Assembly: GCA_934358405.1 (NCBI GenBank) | Contig: CAKRKL010000022.1 | Span: 1-21,923 of the forward strand | Source of the DNA: an uncultured Blautia sp. | GTDB taxonomy: Bacteria > Bacillota > Clostridia > Lachnospirales > Lachnospiraceae | Reading direction: 5' to 3' | DNA: 21,923 bases | Shown: positions 8,020-16,320 of the stretch, piece after piece | How positions within the stretch are numbered: the first letter of the stretch is position 1 | Layout of the letters: every line of letters begins with the position of its first letter | Translations under genes and position numbers: made by a program | Notes under the pieces: model-generated | The model's input: the letters and a program-made list of their open reading frames with translations, nothing else | Told to the model about the DNA's origin: nothing | Databases searched by the model: none

Positions 8020-8748
8020 TTATTCATCCCAGTTATGCCATACATCTGTAACGTCATCATCGTCATCCAGAAGATCAAGGATTTTCTGGATATCCTTAAG
8101 GGACTTCTCATCTGTAAGCTCTACAGTTGTCTGTGGGATCATAGCAACCTGTGCTTCAAGAAGAGGAACACCTGCTGCCTCAAGAGCCTCGCGTACTGCA
8201 CTGAAATCATCCGGAGCTGTAAGAACCTCATAGCTGTCCTCTTCCTCGTTGAAATCCTCAGCGCCTGCGTCAAGAGCAGTCATCATAAGCTCATCTGCAT
8301 CCATTTCGCACTCTTCCTTGTCGATGATGATCTGGCCCTTCTGATCGAACATATAGGATACACAGCCCTGGGTTCCGATGCTTCCGTTACCCTTTGTGAA
8401 GGCGTTTCTTACATTGCTGGCTGTACGGTTCTTATTGTCTGTCAGAGTCTCAACGATAATGGCAACACCGTTTGGACCATAGCCCTCGTATACTGCCTTC
8501 TCATAGCTGTCAGCAGAATCAGCGCCTGCTGCCTTCTTAATACCACGATCGATGGTATCGTTTGGCATGTTGTTAGCCTTTGCCTTGGCAATAACGTCAC
8601 GAAGCTTACCGTTGTTGTTCGGGTCCGGACCGCCGGCCTTAACAGCCATTACGATCTCACGTCCGATAATTGTAAAGATCTTACCCTTTTTAGCGTCATT
8701 TTTTTCTTTCTTGTGCTTTATGTTTGCGAATTTTGAATGTCCTGACAT
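8020..8748 (-). CDS. yebC: YebC/PmpR (TACO1) family protein
   Basis: The YebC/TACO1 family was long annotated as a transcriptional regulator; more recent work on the family points to a role on the ribosome in relieving translational stalling at proline-rich stretches. The 242-residue length is normal. The hallmark N-terminus [20 protein letters not shown] is present, with [17 protein letters not shown] near 55-71 and the acidic, Asp-rich C-terminus [17 protein letters not shown]. The start is certain from the conserved MSGHSK and an AGGAGAGGA ribosome site. The first 31 bases overlap the end of the upstream CNNM/CorC gene, so the two are co-transcribed and probably translationally coupled. 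A terminator hairpin follows. Confidence 0.96.
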   Translation of the reverse strand: MSGHSKFANIKHKKEKNDAKKGKIFTIIGREIVMAVKAGGPDPNNNGKLRDVIAKAKANNMPNDTIDRGIKKAAGADSADSYEKAVYEGYGPNGVAIIVETLTDNKNRTASNVRNAFTKGNGSIGTQGCVSYMFDQKGQIIIDKEECEMDADELMMTALDAGAEDFNEEEDSYEVLTAPDDFSAVREALEAAGVPLLEAQVAMIPQTTVELTDEKSLKDIQKILDLLDDDDDVTDVWHNWDE

Positions 8749-10073
8749 TTCTTATCCTCTCCTTTTGGTTCTTTTTTTATCTTTTCGGCCCGTACCTTCC
8801 CGATGGTCTTATGTCCAAGGGAAAGGATTCTGAAGCGGTAGCCGTTTATAACAATCTCTTTATCCAGATCGTCCTCTGTGGGAATATGCCCCAGAAGACT
8901 GGTCAGATAGCCGTTTAAGGTCTCAAAGTCCACCTTTCCGAAATCAATGCCAAGCTCCTCGGATACATCCTCCAGATAAGCCAGAGCATCAATGATCACG
9001 CTGTTATCCTTCTGCGTGCGGAAGGTGCTGTCTTCCTCATCATATTCATCCAGAATGTCTCCCACGATTTCCTCCAGAATGTCCTCCATGGAAACGATTC
9101 CTGCGGTCTGTCCATACTCATCCACAACCACTGCCATGTGGATCTTCTTCATCTGCATGGAGCCAAACAGATCACTGATTCCTCTTGTTTCGGGAATAAA
9201 AGAAGCTTCCCTGATCAGTCCCGGCAGGTCCTTAAGGGGCTTGAATCTGGCCCAGGAATTCCTGGTAAGGAATTTGAGAGCATCCTTATAATGAATAATG
9301 CCCACAATATTATCAATGGTTTCTTTATATACCGGATAGCGGGAATTGCCCTCCTCCAGCATGGTATCCACAATAGACTGCAGATTCTCCTCCTGGTCAA
9401 ATGCGATCACATTCTTGCGGTGGGTCATAATGTCCTTGGCTTCTGTGTCATTAAACTCCATGATGTTCTGGATCATCTCGGCCTCATTTTCCTCGATCAC
9501 ACCCTGCTCATGGGCCTCATCTACTATGGAGATGATCTCCTCCTCTGTCACCGGCTCCTCGGCCTGATTAAGGGAAACTCCAAAGGGCAGTGCCGCCAGC
9601 TTGGCGATAAAAGTAACACATACTGTAAAAGGATACAGAAGTCTGGTGAAAAATCCCACAATTCCCAGATAGCGGTAGGCATATTTCTCCGGATGATAGG
9701 TTCCGATCCTCCGAAAGGTAAGAATGCCAAGAGCAGCAAGCAGAATCACCACAAGTGCAAGTACCAGGATCACTGCTGCCAGATGCTTTATGTAGGGATG
9801 AAAGGTCCTCGTGACCCAGGGAACGATAAATGCTCCGAAGCTCACACCGGAAGCCATAACGATCAGCGGAATCGCATTGACAAAAGTCACAGGACTGTTC
9901 ATCAGCGACAACAGATAAGAGGCCTTCTTATCTCCCTCCTGCGCCCGCTTCTCAACCTCACTCTCACTTAGATTGTGTACCGCAGCTGAAAAACCGTAAA
10001 AAATGCCATTCAGCCACAACAGCAACAACAAAATAATTACGCCCGCCAAGGGCATACTACTGCCATCTTCCAT
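8718..10073 (-). CDS. CNNM/CorC (HlyC) family membrane protein with CBS pair
   Basis: A member of the hemolysin-like CNNM/CorC family, whose studied members act in Mg2+ (or Co2+) efflux. The 451 residues comprise an N-terminal DUF21/CNNM membrane domain with about four segments (about 10-28, 60-85, 95-118 and 130-155). An acidic linker follows, with [20 protein letters not shown] preceding the CBS-domain pair (about 205-330, with [14 protein letters not shown] and [21 protein letters not shown]). The C-terminal transporter-associated CorC/HlyC domain (about 355-435) contains [16 protein letters not shown]. Start: ATG at 10073 with AAAGG about seven bases upstream; ATG 10055 is a less likely alternative. 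A promoter overlaps the mazF stop codon upstream. The 3' end overlaps yebC by 31 bases. The ion transported cannot be told from sequence. Confidence 0.92.
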   Translation of the reverse strand: MEDGSSMPLAGVIILLLLLWLNGIFYGFSAAVHNLSESEVEKRAQEGDKKASYLLSLMNSPVTFVNAIPLIVMASGVSFGAFIVPWVTRTFHPYIKHLAAVILVLALVVILLAALGILTFRRIGTYHPEKYAYRYLGIVGFFTRLLYPFTVCVTFIAKLAALPFGVSLNQAEEPVTEEEIISIVDEAHEQGVIEENEAEMIQNIMEFNDTEAKDIMTHRKNVIAFDQEENLQSIVDTMLEEGNSRYPVYKETIDNIVGIIHYKDALKFLTRNSWARFKPLKDLPGLIREASFIPETRGISDLFGSMQMKKIHMAVVVDEYGQTAGIVSMEDILEEIVGDILDEYDEEDSTFRTQKDNSVIIDALAYLEDVSEELGIDFGKVDFETLNGYLTSLLGHIPTEDDLDKEIVINGYRFRILSLGHKTIGKVRAEKIKKEPKGEDKKCQDIQNSQT

Positions 10074-10110
10074 AAATTAACCTTTTATTCCTCCGTATAA
10101 AACCATTTAA

Positions 10111-10129
10111 GCAGATATTCATAATCTGC
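10111..10129 (-). other. Hairpin in the leader of the CNNM/CorC gene
   Basis: Minus-strand GCAGAT-TATGAAT-ATCTGC, six perfect pairs with a seven-base loop. No U-run follows. It lies between the predicted promoter and the ribosome site and could be a leader structure. Confidence 0.4.
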
Positions 10130-10146
10130 GCCGCTAAGACTTAACA

Positions 10147-10175
10147 ACTATATCACTAAACTTTCCTTTCGTCAA
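10147..10175 (-). promoter_or_regulatory. Sigma-A promoter for the CNNM-yebC operon, overlapping the mazF stop
   Basis: Minus-strand TTGACG, 17-base spacer, TATAGT, with TGA directly before the -10 (extended -10). The -35 hexamer includes the TGA stop codon of mazF. It gives the CNNM-yebC group its own start despite tight packing behind mazF. Confidence 0.8.
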
Positions 10176-10522
10176 GAGAATGTAAGCTCCAGGCTGATCT
10201 CAAGAGCATGGTTCACCTTATCAAGCATAGGCCCGTCCAGATGACACACCTTATCCTTAAGCCTTCTCTTGTCGATGGTGCGAAGCTGTTCCAGAAGAAT
10301 CACCGAGTCCTTTTCGATTCCGTATGCAGATGCATCGATCTCAATATGGGTTGGCAGCTTCGCCTTGTTCATTTTGGATGTAATGGCTGCACAGATCACA
10401 GTGGGACTGTGTCTGTTGCCCACATCATTTTGAATAATCAGTACCGGGCGGATGCCTCCCTGCTCACTTCCTACTACAGGGCGAAGGTCCGCATAAAAAA
10501 TATCCCCTCTTTTAATTACCAC
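10172..10522 (-). CDS. mazF: MazF/PemK-family endoribonuclease toxin (EndoA-like)
   Basis: A sequence-specific mRNA interferase closely resembling B. subtilis EndoA (NdoA). With the start used here it is 116 residues, the same length as I recall for EndoA. Recognisable blocks: [22 protein letters not shown] at the N-terminus, [12 protein letters not shown], then KLPTHIEID and [17 protein letters not shown] choose GTG 10522 because GGAG lies ten bases upstream, whereas the GTG at 10531 is only one base from that site. It follows alr on the same strand, as in Bacillus, but there the antitoxin gene lies between alr and the toxin; here the gap is only about 100 bases. The cognate antitoxin is therefore missing locally or unrecognised. 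Confidence 0.93.
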   Translation of the reverse strand: MVIKRGDIFYADLRPVVGSEQGGIRPVLIIQNDVGNRHSPTVICAAITSKMNKAKLPTHIEIDASAYGIEKDSVILLEQLRTIDKRRLKDKVCHLDGPMLDKVNHALEISLELTFS

Positions 10523-10626
10523 ACAATTCACACTCCGTTTTGTTTTGACTTTTCACTTCTGATGAAAATAAGTATTTCCAACTTTTTTCATGTGTATACA
10601 TGTGTGGTATTTTGGATTACGAGTTT

Positions 10627-11796
10627 TTAATCAAAATAAGAAAGCTCCCCGCATTCTTTTCCATCCTGCATATAGATTCTCGGAACACGCTTGCTGATGT
10701 CACATACAAATTCATAGGAAAAACGTCCGGACAGATCTCCGATGGTATCTGCTGTTATCTCTTCCTCCCCGTCTGTACCGAGCAAGGTTACCTCATCTGC
10801 TGTTTTTGCCTCCGGAATGTCTGTTACATCCACCATAAACTGATCCATGCATACCCTTCCGCAGATAGGAGCCTTTTTGCCGTGGATCAGAACCCAGCCC
10901 TTATTGGATAACATTCTTGGGTATCCGTCTGCATAGCCAACGGGAATCGTAGCCAGCCTGGTGAGCTTCTTGGTGGTATAGGTTCCGCCGTAGCTTACCT
11001 GTGTTCCCGGTTCCACATCCTTTATATAGGAAATATGACTCTTAAGTGACATAACAGGCAGAAGCTTCACAACATCCTTTTCCACCTCTTCAGATGGGTA
11101 AATTCCGTAGATTGTGATTCCTGCACGGACAAGATTTAAGTTTGCTTCCGGCACACGGATAATTCCCGCACTGTTGGAGCAGTGATGAAGAGGAATATGG
11201 ATTCCGCTTTGCTCCAGAAGGTCTGCAAATTTCAGATAGCGTTCAAGCTGTACCATGGCAGGCGCACGGTCGTACTCATCTGCCCTTGCAAAATGGGTGA
11301 AGAGACCCTCTATCTGTACGTTCTCAAGCTCATAAATCCTGCGGATCTCCTCCAGGCTCTCCTCGCTGTCCTTGAATCCGATTCTTGTCATACCTGTATC
11401 TGCCGCAAGATGAATCAAAGCCCTTTTGCCGCAGGCAGCTGCCGCATGGTTAAATTTACAGGCAGTCTCATAGTCACAGACCGCCATACGCACCTCATTC
11501 TTTGCCAGCTCTTCGTAATACTCCTCAAAAACAAGTCCCAGGATCAGAATAGGGCGGGTGATTCCTGCTCTTCGCAGCTGCAGTGCCTCCTGGGCTGTAG
11601 CTGTGGCAAAGCCCCAGATATAATCATATTTTTCCAGCATGGCTGCAATGGGAACTGCACCGTGTCCGTAAGCATCTGCCTTGATCACAGCGACGATCTT
11701 GGTTTCCTCTTTTATGTTCTTTTTCATCTGTTCAAAATTATATTTCACGGCATCAAGAGAAATCAATGCCTTGATTCTGCTATATTTTTCCATCAT
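10627..11796 (-). CDS. alr: Alanine racemase
   Basis: A PLP-dependent racemase converting L-alanine to D-alanine for peptidoglycan. The 389 residues form a TIM-barrel N-domain with the PLP lysine in AVIKADAYGHG (K39), and a C-terminal beta domain with the catalytic tyrosine in QVSYGGTYTT (about 269). Other conserved blocks are ADTGMTRIGF and VCMDQFMVDVT. GAGGAG precedes two adjacent ATGs; the one at 11793 has the better spacing (six rather than three bases), so the true start may be three bases in. It lies between nnr (gap 45 bases) and mazF, probably in one transcript from the rex promoter. Confidence 0.97.
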   Translation of the reverse strand: MMEKYSRIKALISLDAVKYNFEQMKKNIKEETKIVAVIKADAYGHGAVPIAAMLEKYDYIWGFATATAQEALQLRRAGITRPILILGLVFEEYYEELAKNEVRMAVCDYETACKFNHAAAACGKRALIHLAADTGMTRIGFKDSEESLEEIRRIYELENVQIEGLFTHFARADEYDRAPAMVQLERYLKFADLLEQSGIHIPLHHCSNSAGIIRVPEANLNLVRAGITIYGIYPSEEVEKDVVKLLPVMSLKSHISYIKDVEPGTQVSYGGTYTTKKLTRLATIPVGYADGYPRMLSNKGWVLIHGKKAPICGRVCMDQFMVDVTDIPEAKTADEVTLLGTDGEEEITADTIGDLSGRFSYEFVCDISKRVPRIYMQDGKECGELSYFD

Positions 11797-11841
11797 GTTC
11801 TCCTCTTTTGCAAAGCATCAAATGTATGCGTCACCATCTTT

Positions 11842-13371
11842 TTATCCCTCGGAAGGTCTCAGAACTTCCGGAAGTGCTTCAAGCATATCCCCTGCGGTCA
11901 TGCCATGGGTTCCTCTTTTTTGGGCAGCAAGCTCTCCGCAAAGTCCGTGGATATAAACTGCCAGAGCAGCTATAAAAGAAGTATCCGGTTTCTCTTCGCC
12001 AAGATACATACACAGCACTGCTGCAATTATGCCGCTAAGTACATCACCGCTTCCTGCAGTTGCCATTCCGGAATTGCCGGAAGGATTGAGATACAAATGC
12101 TCCATCCCATCTGCAATCACCGTACAGGCATCCTTAAGCACACAGGTTCCGCCGGTTTTGCCTGCAAATTCAAGAGCTGCCGCCGCCGGATCCTCTTTTA
12201 ACCGGGAAATGCTGCTGCCTGTAAGGCGGCTCATCTCTCCCAGATGAGGAGTAAGCACGGTCTTTTCGTTTATAAATTCCATCCATTGTGGGTGTTCTGC
12301 CAGAAGGTTCAGGCCATCAGCGTCAATGACCACTGGAATTTGGGCTGCAGCTGCGTTTTTCAGGAACCACAGCATCCGCTCCCTGCCCTCTCCGTCAGTT
12401 CCAAGACCCGGACCGATCACCAGCACATCACACCAGTTCAGGTTTCTTTCATTGGCCTCCTCACTGAATTCACAGGTCACCATCGCCTCCGGAAGAAGCG
12501 TCTGAAGAGGAACACGATTTTCCTCCACGGTCTGAATCTTCACCATTCCCGCTCCGCCGCGAAGCGCCCCGCCGGCACTTAAATAGGCCGCGCCGCACAT
12601 TCCCTTAGAGCCTGCGATCAAAAGAACCTTTCCAAAGGTGCCCTTGTTTCCCCAGGGCAGTCTTTTCGGAATGGACCGAAGATCTGCTTTTTCCAGTTGT
12701 GCAGCTGCCTTAGGAACAAGCTCTGTTCCTTTTTTGTCCCGGTCATAAATTCCTATGTCTGCCACCACAAGCTTCCCGGCATATGCTCTTCCCGGATAAA
12801 GGCACAGCCCCCGTTTGCCATAAGCAAAGGTTACTGTCAGGTCTGCGCAAAAAGCACATCCAAGAATCTTTCCTGTATCACCGTGAATGCCAGACGGAAT
12901 ATCCACGGCCACCTTGTATGCCGCAGCTTCGTTCATATGCTCCAGAACTGCCTTGTAATTTCCGGTAATTTCCCGGGAAAGCCCCACACCGAAAATTCCG
13001 TCTGCTATAACAGTATATTCACTCCACACCGGGTTATTCGTCACCGGCACCTGATAGCTGGCTGCAATTTCCCACTGATGTCTTGTTTCTTCTGTCATTT
13101 TATCTATCGCTCCAACAACAAAAATCTCTGTTGGTATACCAAAAAGATAAAGCAGCCTTGCAATGGCAATTCCGTCACCGCCGTTATTTCCTGTGCCGCA
13201 CACTACAAGCACCCGCTCCCGCTTCAGATCCTTCCCGGCAAGGTGTTTGCAGATTTCTTCTTTCACAGCAAGGGCTGCCCGCTCCATCAGCACCAGAGAT
13301 GGTACATGCATGCTATGAATGGTTTCATGATCCAGAAGCTTCATCTGGCTGCAGGTCACTACTTTTTTCAT
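11842..13371 (-). CDS. nnr: Bifunctional NAD(P)H-hydrate epimerase / ADP-dependent dehydratase (Nnr)
   Basis: A metabolite-repair enzyme: its N-domain epimerises R/S-NAD(P)HX, and its C-domain dehydrates S-NADHX and NADPHX using ADP. The 509 residues cover both domains. The YjeF-N part (about 1-215) has GTGNNGGDGIAIARLL near 59-74 and VAVDIPSGIHGDTG. The ribokinase-like C-part (about 235-505) has GKVLLIAGSKGMCGA, VLTPHLGEMSRLTG and the conserved NSGMATAGSGDVLSG. AGGAG is well placed before the ATG. It lies between rex and alr. Its presence near Rex fits a theme of nicotinamide homeostasis, though that is context only. Confidence 0.95.
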   Translation of the reverse strand: MKKVVTCSQMKLLDHETIHSMHVPSLVLMERAALAVKEEICKHLAGKDLKRERVLVVCGTGNNGGDGIAIARLLYLFGIPTEIFVVGAIDKMTEETRHQWEIAASYQVPVTNNPVWSEYTVIADGIFGVGLSREITGNYKAVLEHMNEAAAYKVAVDIPSGIHGDTGKILGCAFCADLTVTFAYGKRGLCLYPGRAYAGKLVVADIGIYDRDKKGTELVPKAAAQLEKADLRSIPKRLPWGNKGTFGKVLLIAGSKGMCGAAYLSAGGALRGGAGMVKIQTVEENRVPLQTLLPEAMVTCEFSEEANERNLNWCDVLVIGPGLGTDGEGRERMLWFLKNAAAAQIPVVIDADGLNLLAEHPQWMEFINEKTVLTPHLGEMSRLTGSSISRLKEDPAAAALEFAGKTGGTCVLKDACTVIADGMEHLYLNPSGNSGMATAGSGDVLSGIIAAVLCMYLGEEKPDTSFIAALAVYIHGLCGELAAQKRGTHGMTAGDMLEALPEVLRPSEG

Positions 13372-13386
13372 AAAGAACTCCTAACC

Positions 13387-13405
13387 AGACGCTACTTGGG
13401 CGTCT
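13387..13405 (-). other. Hairpin just upstream of the nnr ribosome site
   Basis: Minus-strand AGACGC-CCAAGTA-GCGTCT, six perfect pairs, a few bases before the AGGAG of nnr. No U-run follows, so it is not a terminator for rex. The rest of the rex-nnr gap (about 100 bases) shows no recognisable gene or promoter. Confidence 0.4.
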
Positions 13406-13472
13406 ATATGCAAAACTGCCGCCCGGTCTCCTGTAAATCCTTCAGCGAGACAAGCAGCAGTCCTCTTTGACT

Positions 13473-14120
13473 TTAATTCTCTTTATGTTGGCTTCGATAC
13501 TGGCTTAAATTGTAGGATAACGTCATCAGGCTCTCAGAAAGATGTACATTCTCCACAATTACATCCTCAGGTGCGTCAAGATCTGTATGGGCAAAATTCC
13601 AGATTGCCTTAATTCCATTCTCGATCAGAAGCTTCGCCATCTCTCTTGCTTTATTCTTAGGAAGAGTCAAAATGGCAATCTCCACCTGATTCTCTTTCAT
13701 AAATTCCGGAAGCTTATTGATCATCTGGATCTCAATGCCCCGGACAGAAATCCCCTCCAGAACCGGATTTACGTCAAAAATCCCTACCAGACGAAAGCCT
13801 CTCTTCTCAAAATCCCCATAATTGGCAAGTGCCTGACCCAGATTACCTGCACCGAGGATAATCATGGGATGGATGGTATCCAGTCCCAGGATCTTACCGA
13901 TCTCTGTATAAAGATATTCTACATTGTATCCATATCCCTGCTGCCCGAAGCCGCCGAAGTTATTCAGATCCTGGCGGATCTGGGATGCAGTTACATGCAT
14001 TTTCTTACTAAGGTCATTGGAAGATATCCGTTCTACATTCTCTTCCATTAGTTCTCCAAGATAGCGGTAATATCTTGGCAGTCGCTTAACTACTGCCTTT
14101 GAGATTTCTTTTGCCTCCAC
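13473..14120 (-). CDS. rex: Redox-sensing transcriptional repressor Rex
   Basis: A dimeric repressor that binds operators when NADH/NAD+ is low and is released by NADH, controlling fermentation and reductive pathways in Gram-positive bacteria. The 215 residues have an N-terminal winged helix (about 1-80, with VTASQIRQDLNNFGGFGQQG), and a Rossmann domain with the dinucleotide loop ILGAGNLGQAL (about 88-98), ending in a swapped C-terminal helix. Length and start are typical. The ATG-proximal site includes GGAGG from AAGGAGGGAAC. A perfect consensus promoter lies upstream. I searched by eye for the canonical Rex operator (TTGTTAA-N4-TTAACAA) near the promoters in this window and found none convincing. 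Confidence 0.97.
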   Translation of the reverse strand: MEAKEISKAVVKRLPRYYRYLGELMEENVERISSNDLSKKMHVTASQIRQDLNNFGGFGQQGYGYNVEYLYTEIGKILGLDTIHPMIILGAGNLGQALANYGDFEKRGFRLVGIFDVNPVLEGISVRGIEIQMINKLPEFMKENQVEIAILTLPKNKAREMAKLLIENGIKAIWNFAHTDLDAPEDVIVENVHLSESLMTLSYNLSQYRSQHKEN

Positions 14121-14172
14121 AATGTTCCCTCCTTGTTCCCGCTTCCTATGTTCTCCGCGAAATACTATGTCA

Positions 14173-14201
14173 ATTATAACGAAATGTTATTTTCTTGTCA
14201 A
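14173..14201 (-). promoter_or_regulatory. Perfect-consensus sigma-A promoter for rex-nnr-alr-mazF
   Basis: Minus-strand TTGACA, 17-base spacer, TATAAT: all twelve hexamer bases match consensus. It directs transcription into rex, and no terminator is visible before nnr, alr and mazF. A 22-bp AT-rich inverted repeat lies about ten bases upstream of its -35. Confidence 0.9.
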
Positions 14202-14210
14202 TTAAAGTTG

Positions 14211-14232
14211 TGCAAAATTACAAATTTTTGCA
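14211..14232. promoter_or_regulatory. AT-rich inverted repeat in the rex/ABC-F divergent region
   Basis: TGCAAAA - 8 bases - TTTTGCA, a symmetrical site lying between the divergent promoters of rex and the ABC-F gene. The dyad form and location suit a regulator-binding site, but AT-rich dyads also occur by chance. It does not match the Rex consensus. Confidence 0.35.
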
Positions 14233-14260
14233 TATTTTTTTGTAATTCGACAATTATTCT

Positions 14261-14288
14261 TTCAAAAATGCAGGATTTCAAGTATAAT
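14261..14288 (+). promoter_or_regulatory. Probable promoter for the ABC-F gene
   Basis: TATAAT at 14283-14288, with a weak -35 (TTCAAA, 16-base spacer). The predicted start near 14295 gives a leader of about 70 bases that is mostly hairpin. Confidence 0.6.
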
Positions 14289-14303
14289 ATTAAGAATAAG
14301 GGT

Positions 14304-14344
14304 CTGGGTGACGGGCAGGAATGATTATATCTGCCCACATCCAG
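14304..14344 (+). promoter_or_regulatory. Long hairpin in the ABC-F mRNA leader
   Basis: Outer stem CTGGGTG / CATCCAG (7 bp with one G-U), a small asymmetric internal loop, then inner stem GGGCAG / CTGCCC (6 bp) closed by a 12-base loop. An ATG sits inside that loop. It ends about 12 bases before the AAGGAGG site of the ABC-F gene. No U-run follows, so it is a leader structure, not a terminator. Confidence 0.65.
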
Positions 14345-14371
14345 TGCCTACAGTTAAGGAGGAACTTATGA
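14321..14371 (+). CDS. Possible 16-codon leader ORF overlapping the ABC-F start
   Basis: ATG at 14321, then MIISAHIQCLQLRRNL and stop TGA. The stop overlaps the ABC-F start as ATGA, the usual geometry for translational coupling. The start codon lies in the loop of the leader hairpin. It lacks a well-spaced Shine-Dalgarno (AGGA abuts the ATG), so translation is uncertain. Short upstream ORFs with structured leaders are known for several inducible ABC-F resistance genes, but this gene looks like a housekeeping member. Confidence 0.3.
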   Translation: MIISAHIQCLQLRRNL

Positions 14372-16281
14372 TTTTATCATGTCAGAGCATCTGCAAATCC
14401 TTTGGGGAGAAGGTCATTTTGCAGGATGCTTCTTTTCACATAGAAGAACGGGAAAAAGCGGCCCTGATCGGCAATAACGGTGCCGGAAAGACCACTCTCC
14501 TTCGCATTATCATGCAGGAGATTTCCGCAGATTCCGGTAATGTGGTTATTGCAAAGGACAAAAAGATCGGCTATCTTGCCCAGTATCAGGACATTCACGG
14601 CCATCACACCATCTACGAAGAGCTGATGACCACCAAGCAGTACATTCTGGATATGGAGGAGAAGATCCGTACCCTTGAGCAGGAAATGAAATATGTGGCC
14701 GGAGAAAAGCTGGAGAGCCTTATGAACAGCTATACCCGTCTGACCCATCAGTTCGAGCTGGAGAACGGCTACGCTTACAAAAGCGAGATCGTAGGCGTGC
14801 TTAAGGGTCTTGGCTTTGAGGAAGAGGATTACAGCAAGCAGATTGAGAACCTTTCAGGTGGTCAGAAAACCCGTGTGGCTCTTGGCAAGCTTCTGATTTC
14901 CAAGCCGGACATCCTGCTTCTGGATGAGCCTACCAACCATCTGGATATGGAGAGCATTGCCTGGCTGGAAACCTATCTTCTCAACTATCCGGGAGCCGTA
15001 TTTATCGTTTCCCACGACCGTTATTTCCTGGATAAGGTGGTTACCAAAATCGTGGAGATCGAAGCCGGACAGATGCGCATGTACGACGGCAATTATTCTG
15101 CTTACGCCCTTAAGAAGGCCATGCTTCGCGATGCCCAGTACAAGGCCTATCTGAACCAGCAGCGTGAAATCAAGCATCAGGAAGCAGTTATCACAAAGCT
15201 GCGCTCCTTTAACCGTGAGAAATCCATTAAGCGGGCAGAGAGCCGTGTGAAAATGCTGGATAAGATCCAGAGGATCGACAAGCCTGTTGAAATTGACAAC
15301 CAGATGCGCATTTCCCTGGAACCAAGATTTATCAGCGGAAATGATGTGCTTACTGTAGAAGGTCTCTCCAAGGCCTTCCCGGGACAGACCCTGTTTACGG
15401 ATATCAGCTTTGAGATCAAACGTGGAGAACGGGTGGCTCTTATTGGAAACAACGGAACGGGCAAGACCACCATTTTGAAGATTCTCAACGGAATCGTGGA
15501 TGCTGATGCAGGTCGTTTTGCCCTTGGCTCCAAGGTGCAGATCGGATACTACGATCAGGAGCACCATGTGCTTCATATGGAGAAAACTATTTTCCAGGAG
15601 ATTTCTGACACCTATCCGACTCTGACTGAGACAGAAATCCGCAATATGCTTGCAGCCTTCCTTTTCACAGGGGATGATGTGTTTAAGCTGATTTCTTCTT
15701 TGTCCGGTGGCGAGCGTGGTCGTGTTTCCCTTGCCAAGCTCATGCTTTCCGAGGCGAACTTCCTGATCCTGGATGAGCCCACCAACCATCTGGATATTGC
15801 TTCCAAGGAGATCCTTGAGGAGGCGCTGAACAGCTATACTGGTACGGTGCTGTATGTTTCCCATGACCGTTATTTTATTAACCAGACAGCTACCAGAATC
15901 ATGGATCTGACCAATCAGGCCATTGTAAATTACATTGGGGATTACGATTACTATCTGGAAAAGAAGGATGAAATGACCCAGATCTATGCGCCTGCACAGG
16001 AGACTGCTGCACAAGAGATAAAGGAAGCGGTTTCTGAAACCAAGCTGACCTGGCAGCAGCAAAAAGAGGAGCAGGCACTAAAGCGCAAGCGTGAGAATGA
16101 GCTTAAGAAGGTGGAGGCTCGCATTGAGGAGCTGGAAACCAGGGACAAGGAGATTGACGAGACTATGGTTCTTCCGGATGTTTGTACCAATGTAGCCGAA
16201 TGTACCAAATTAAGCAGGGAAAAAGCGGCAATTGCAGAAGAACTGGAAGGGCTTTATGAGAGATGGGAGGAGCTGGCGTAA
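14368..16281 (+). CDS. ABC-F family ATPase (ribosome-associated, YdiF/Uup-like)
   Basis: A soluble ATPase with two ABC domains and no membrane part. ABC-F proteins bind the ribosomal E site and act in translation or antibiotic protection. In the 637-residue form, NBD1 has Walker A GNNGAGKT (35-42), signature LSGGQKTRVALG and Walker B DILLLDEPTNHLD. The inter-domain arm region (about 240-320) is basic and helical (KLRSFNREKSIKRAESRVKM). NBD2 has GNNGTGKT, LSGGERGRVSLAKL and LILDEPTNHLDI. A charged coiled-coil tail covers about 555-637. Start: ATG 14368 with ideal AAGGAGG; an upstream in-frame GTG (14308) lacks such a site. It converges on icd and shares a bidirectional terminator. Whether it gives resistance or is housekeeping is not decidable here; the intact long C-tail suggests the latter. 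Confidence 0.93.
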   Translation: MILSCQSICKSFGEKVILQDASFHIEEREKAALIGNNGAGKTTLLRIIMQEISADSGNVVIAKDKKIGYLAQYQDIHGHHTIYEELMTTKQYILDMEEKIRTLEQEMKYVAGEKLESLMNSYTRLTHQFELENGYAYKSEIVGVLKGLGFEEEDYSKQIENLSGGQKTRVALGKLLISKPDILLLDEPTNHLDMESIAWLETYLLNYPGAVFIVSHDRYFLDKVVTKIVEIEAGQMRMYDGNYSAYALKKAMLRDAQYKAYLNQQREIKHQEAVITKLRSFNREKSIKRAESRVKMLDKIQRIDKPVEIDNQMRISLEPRFISGNDVLTVEGLSKAFPGQTLFTDISFEIKRGERVALIGNNGTGKTTILKILNGIVDADAGRFALGSKVQIGYYDQEHHVLHMEKTIFQEISDTYPTLTETEIRNMLAAFLFTGDDVFKLISSLSGGERGRVSLAKLMLSEANFLILDEPTNHLDIASKEILEEALNSYTGTVLYVSHDRYFINQTATRIMDLTNQAIVNYIGDYDYYLEKKDEMTQIYAPAQETAAQEIKEAVSETKLTWQQQKEEQALKRKRENELKKVEARIEELETRDKEIDETMVLPDVCTNVAECTKLSREKAAIAEELEGLYERWEELA

Positions 16282-16320
16282 AGCGCATCCCAAAAGGGCT
16301 GCCAGCTTAGCTTCCTTTTA

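Noticed and set aside
10512..10601. 29-codon minus-strand ORF between alr and mazF that overlaps the mazF start, considered as a missing antitoxin
   Set aside because: It has no Shine-Dalgarno, is far shorter than MazE/EndoAI antitoxins, and its sequence ([17 protein letters not shown]...) shows no ribbon-helix-helix or AbrB features.
10585..10605. CATGT-ATAC-ACATG palindrome between alr and mazF as a terminator
   Set aside because: Only five A/T-rich pairs, and it is followed by A residues in the direction of transcription.
14196..14216. TTGTCAATTAAAGTTGTGCAA near the rex promoter as a Rex autoregulatory operator
   Set aside because: The right half does not match TTAACAA and the spacing is wrong for the known consensus.
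14308..14367. GTG start at 14308 for the ABC-F protein
   Set aside because: It is inside the hairpin and has no ribosome site, whereas ATG 14368 has an ideal AAGGAGG and begins with a normal ABC-F N-terminus.
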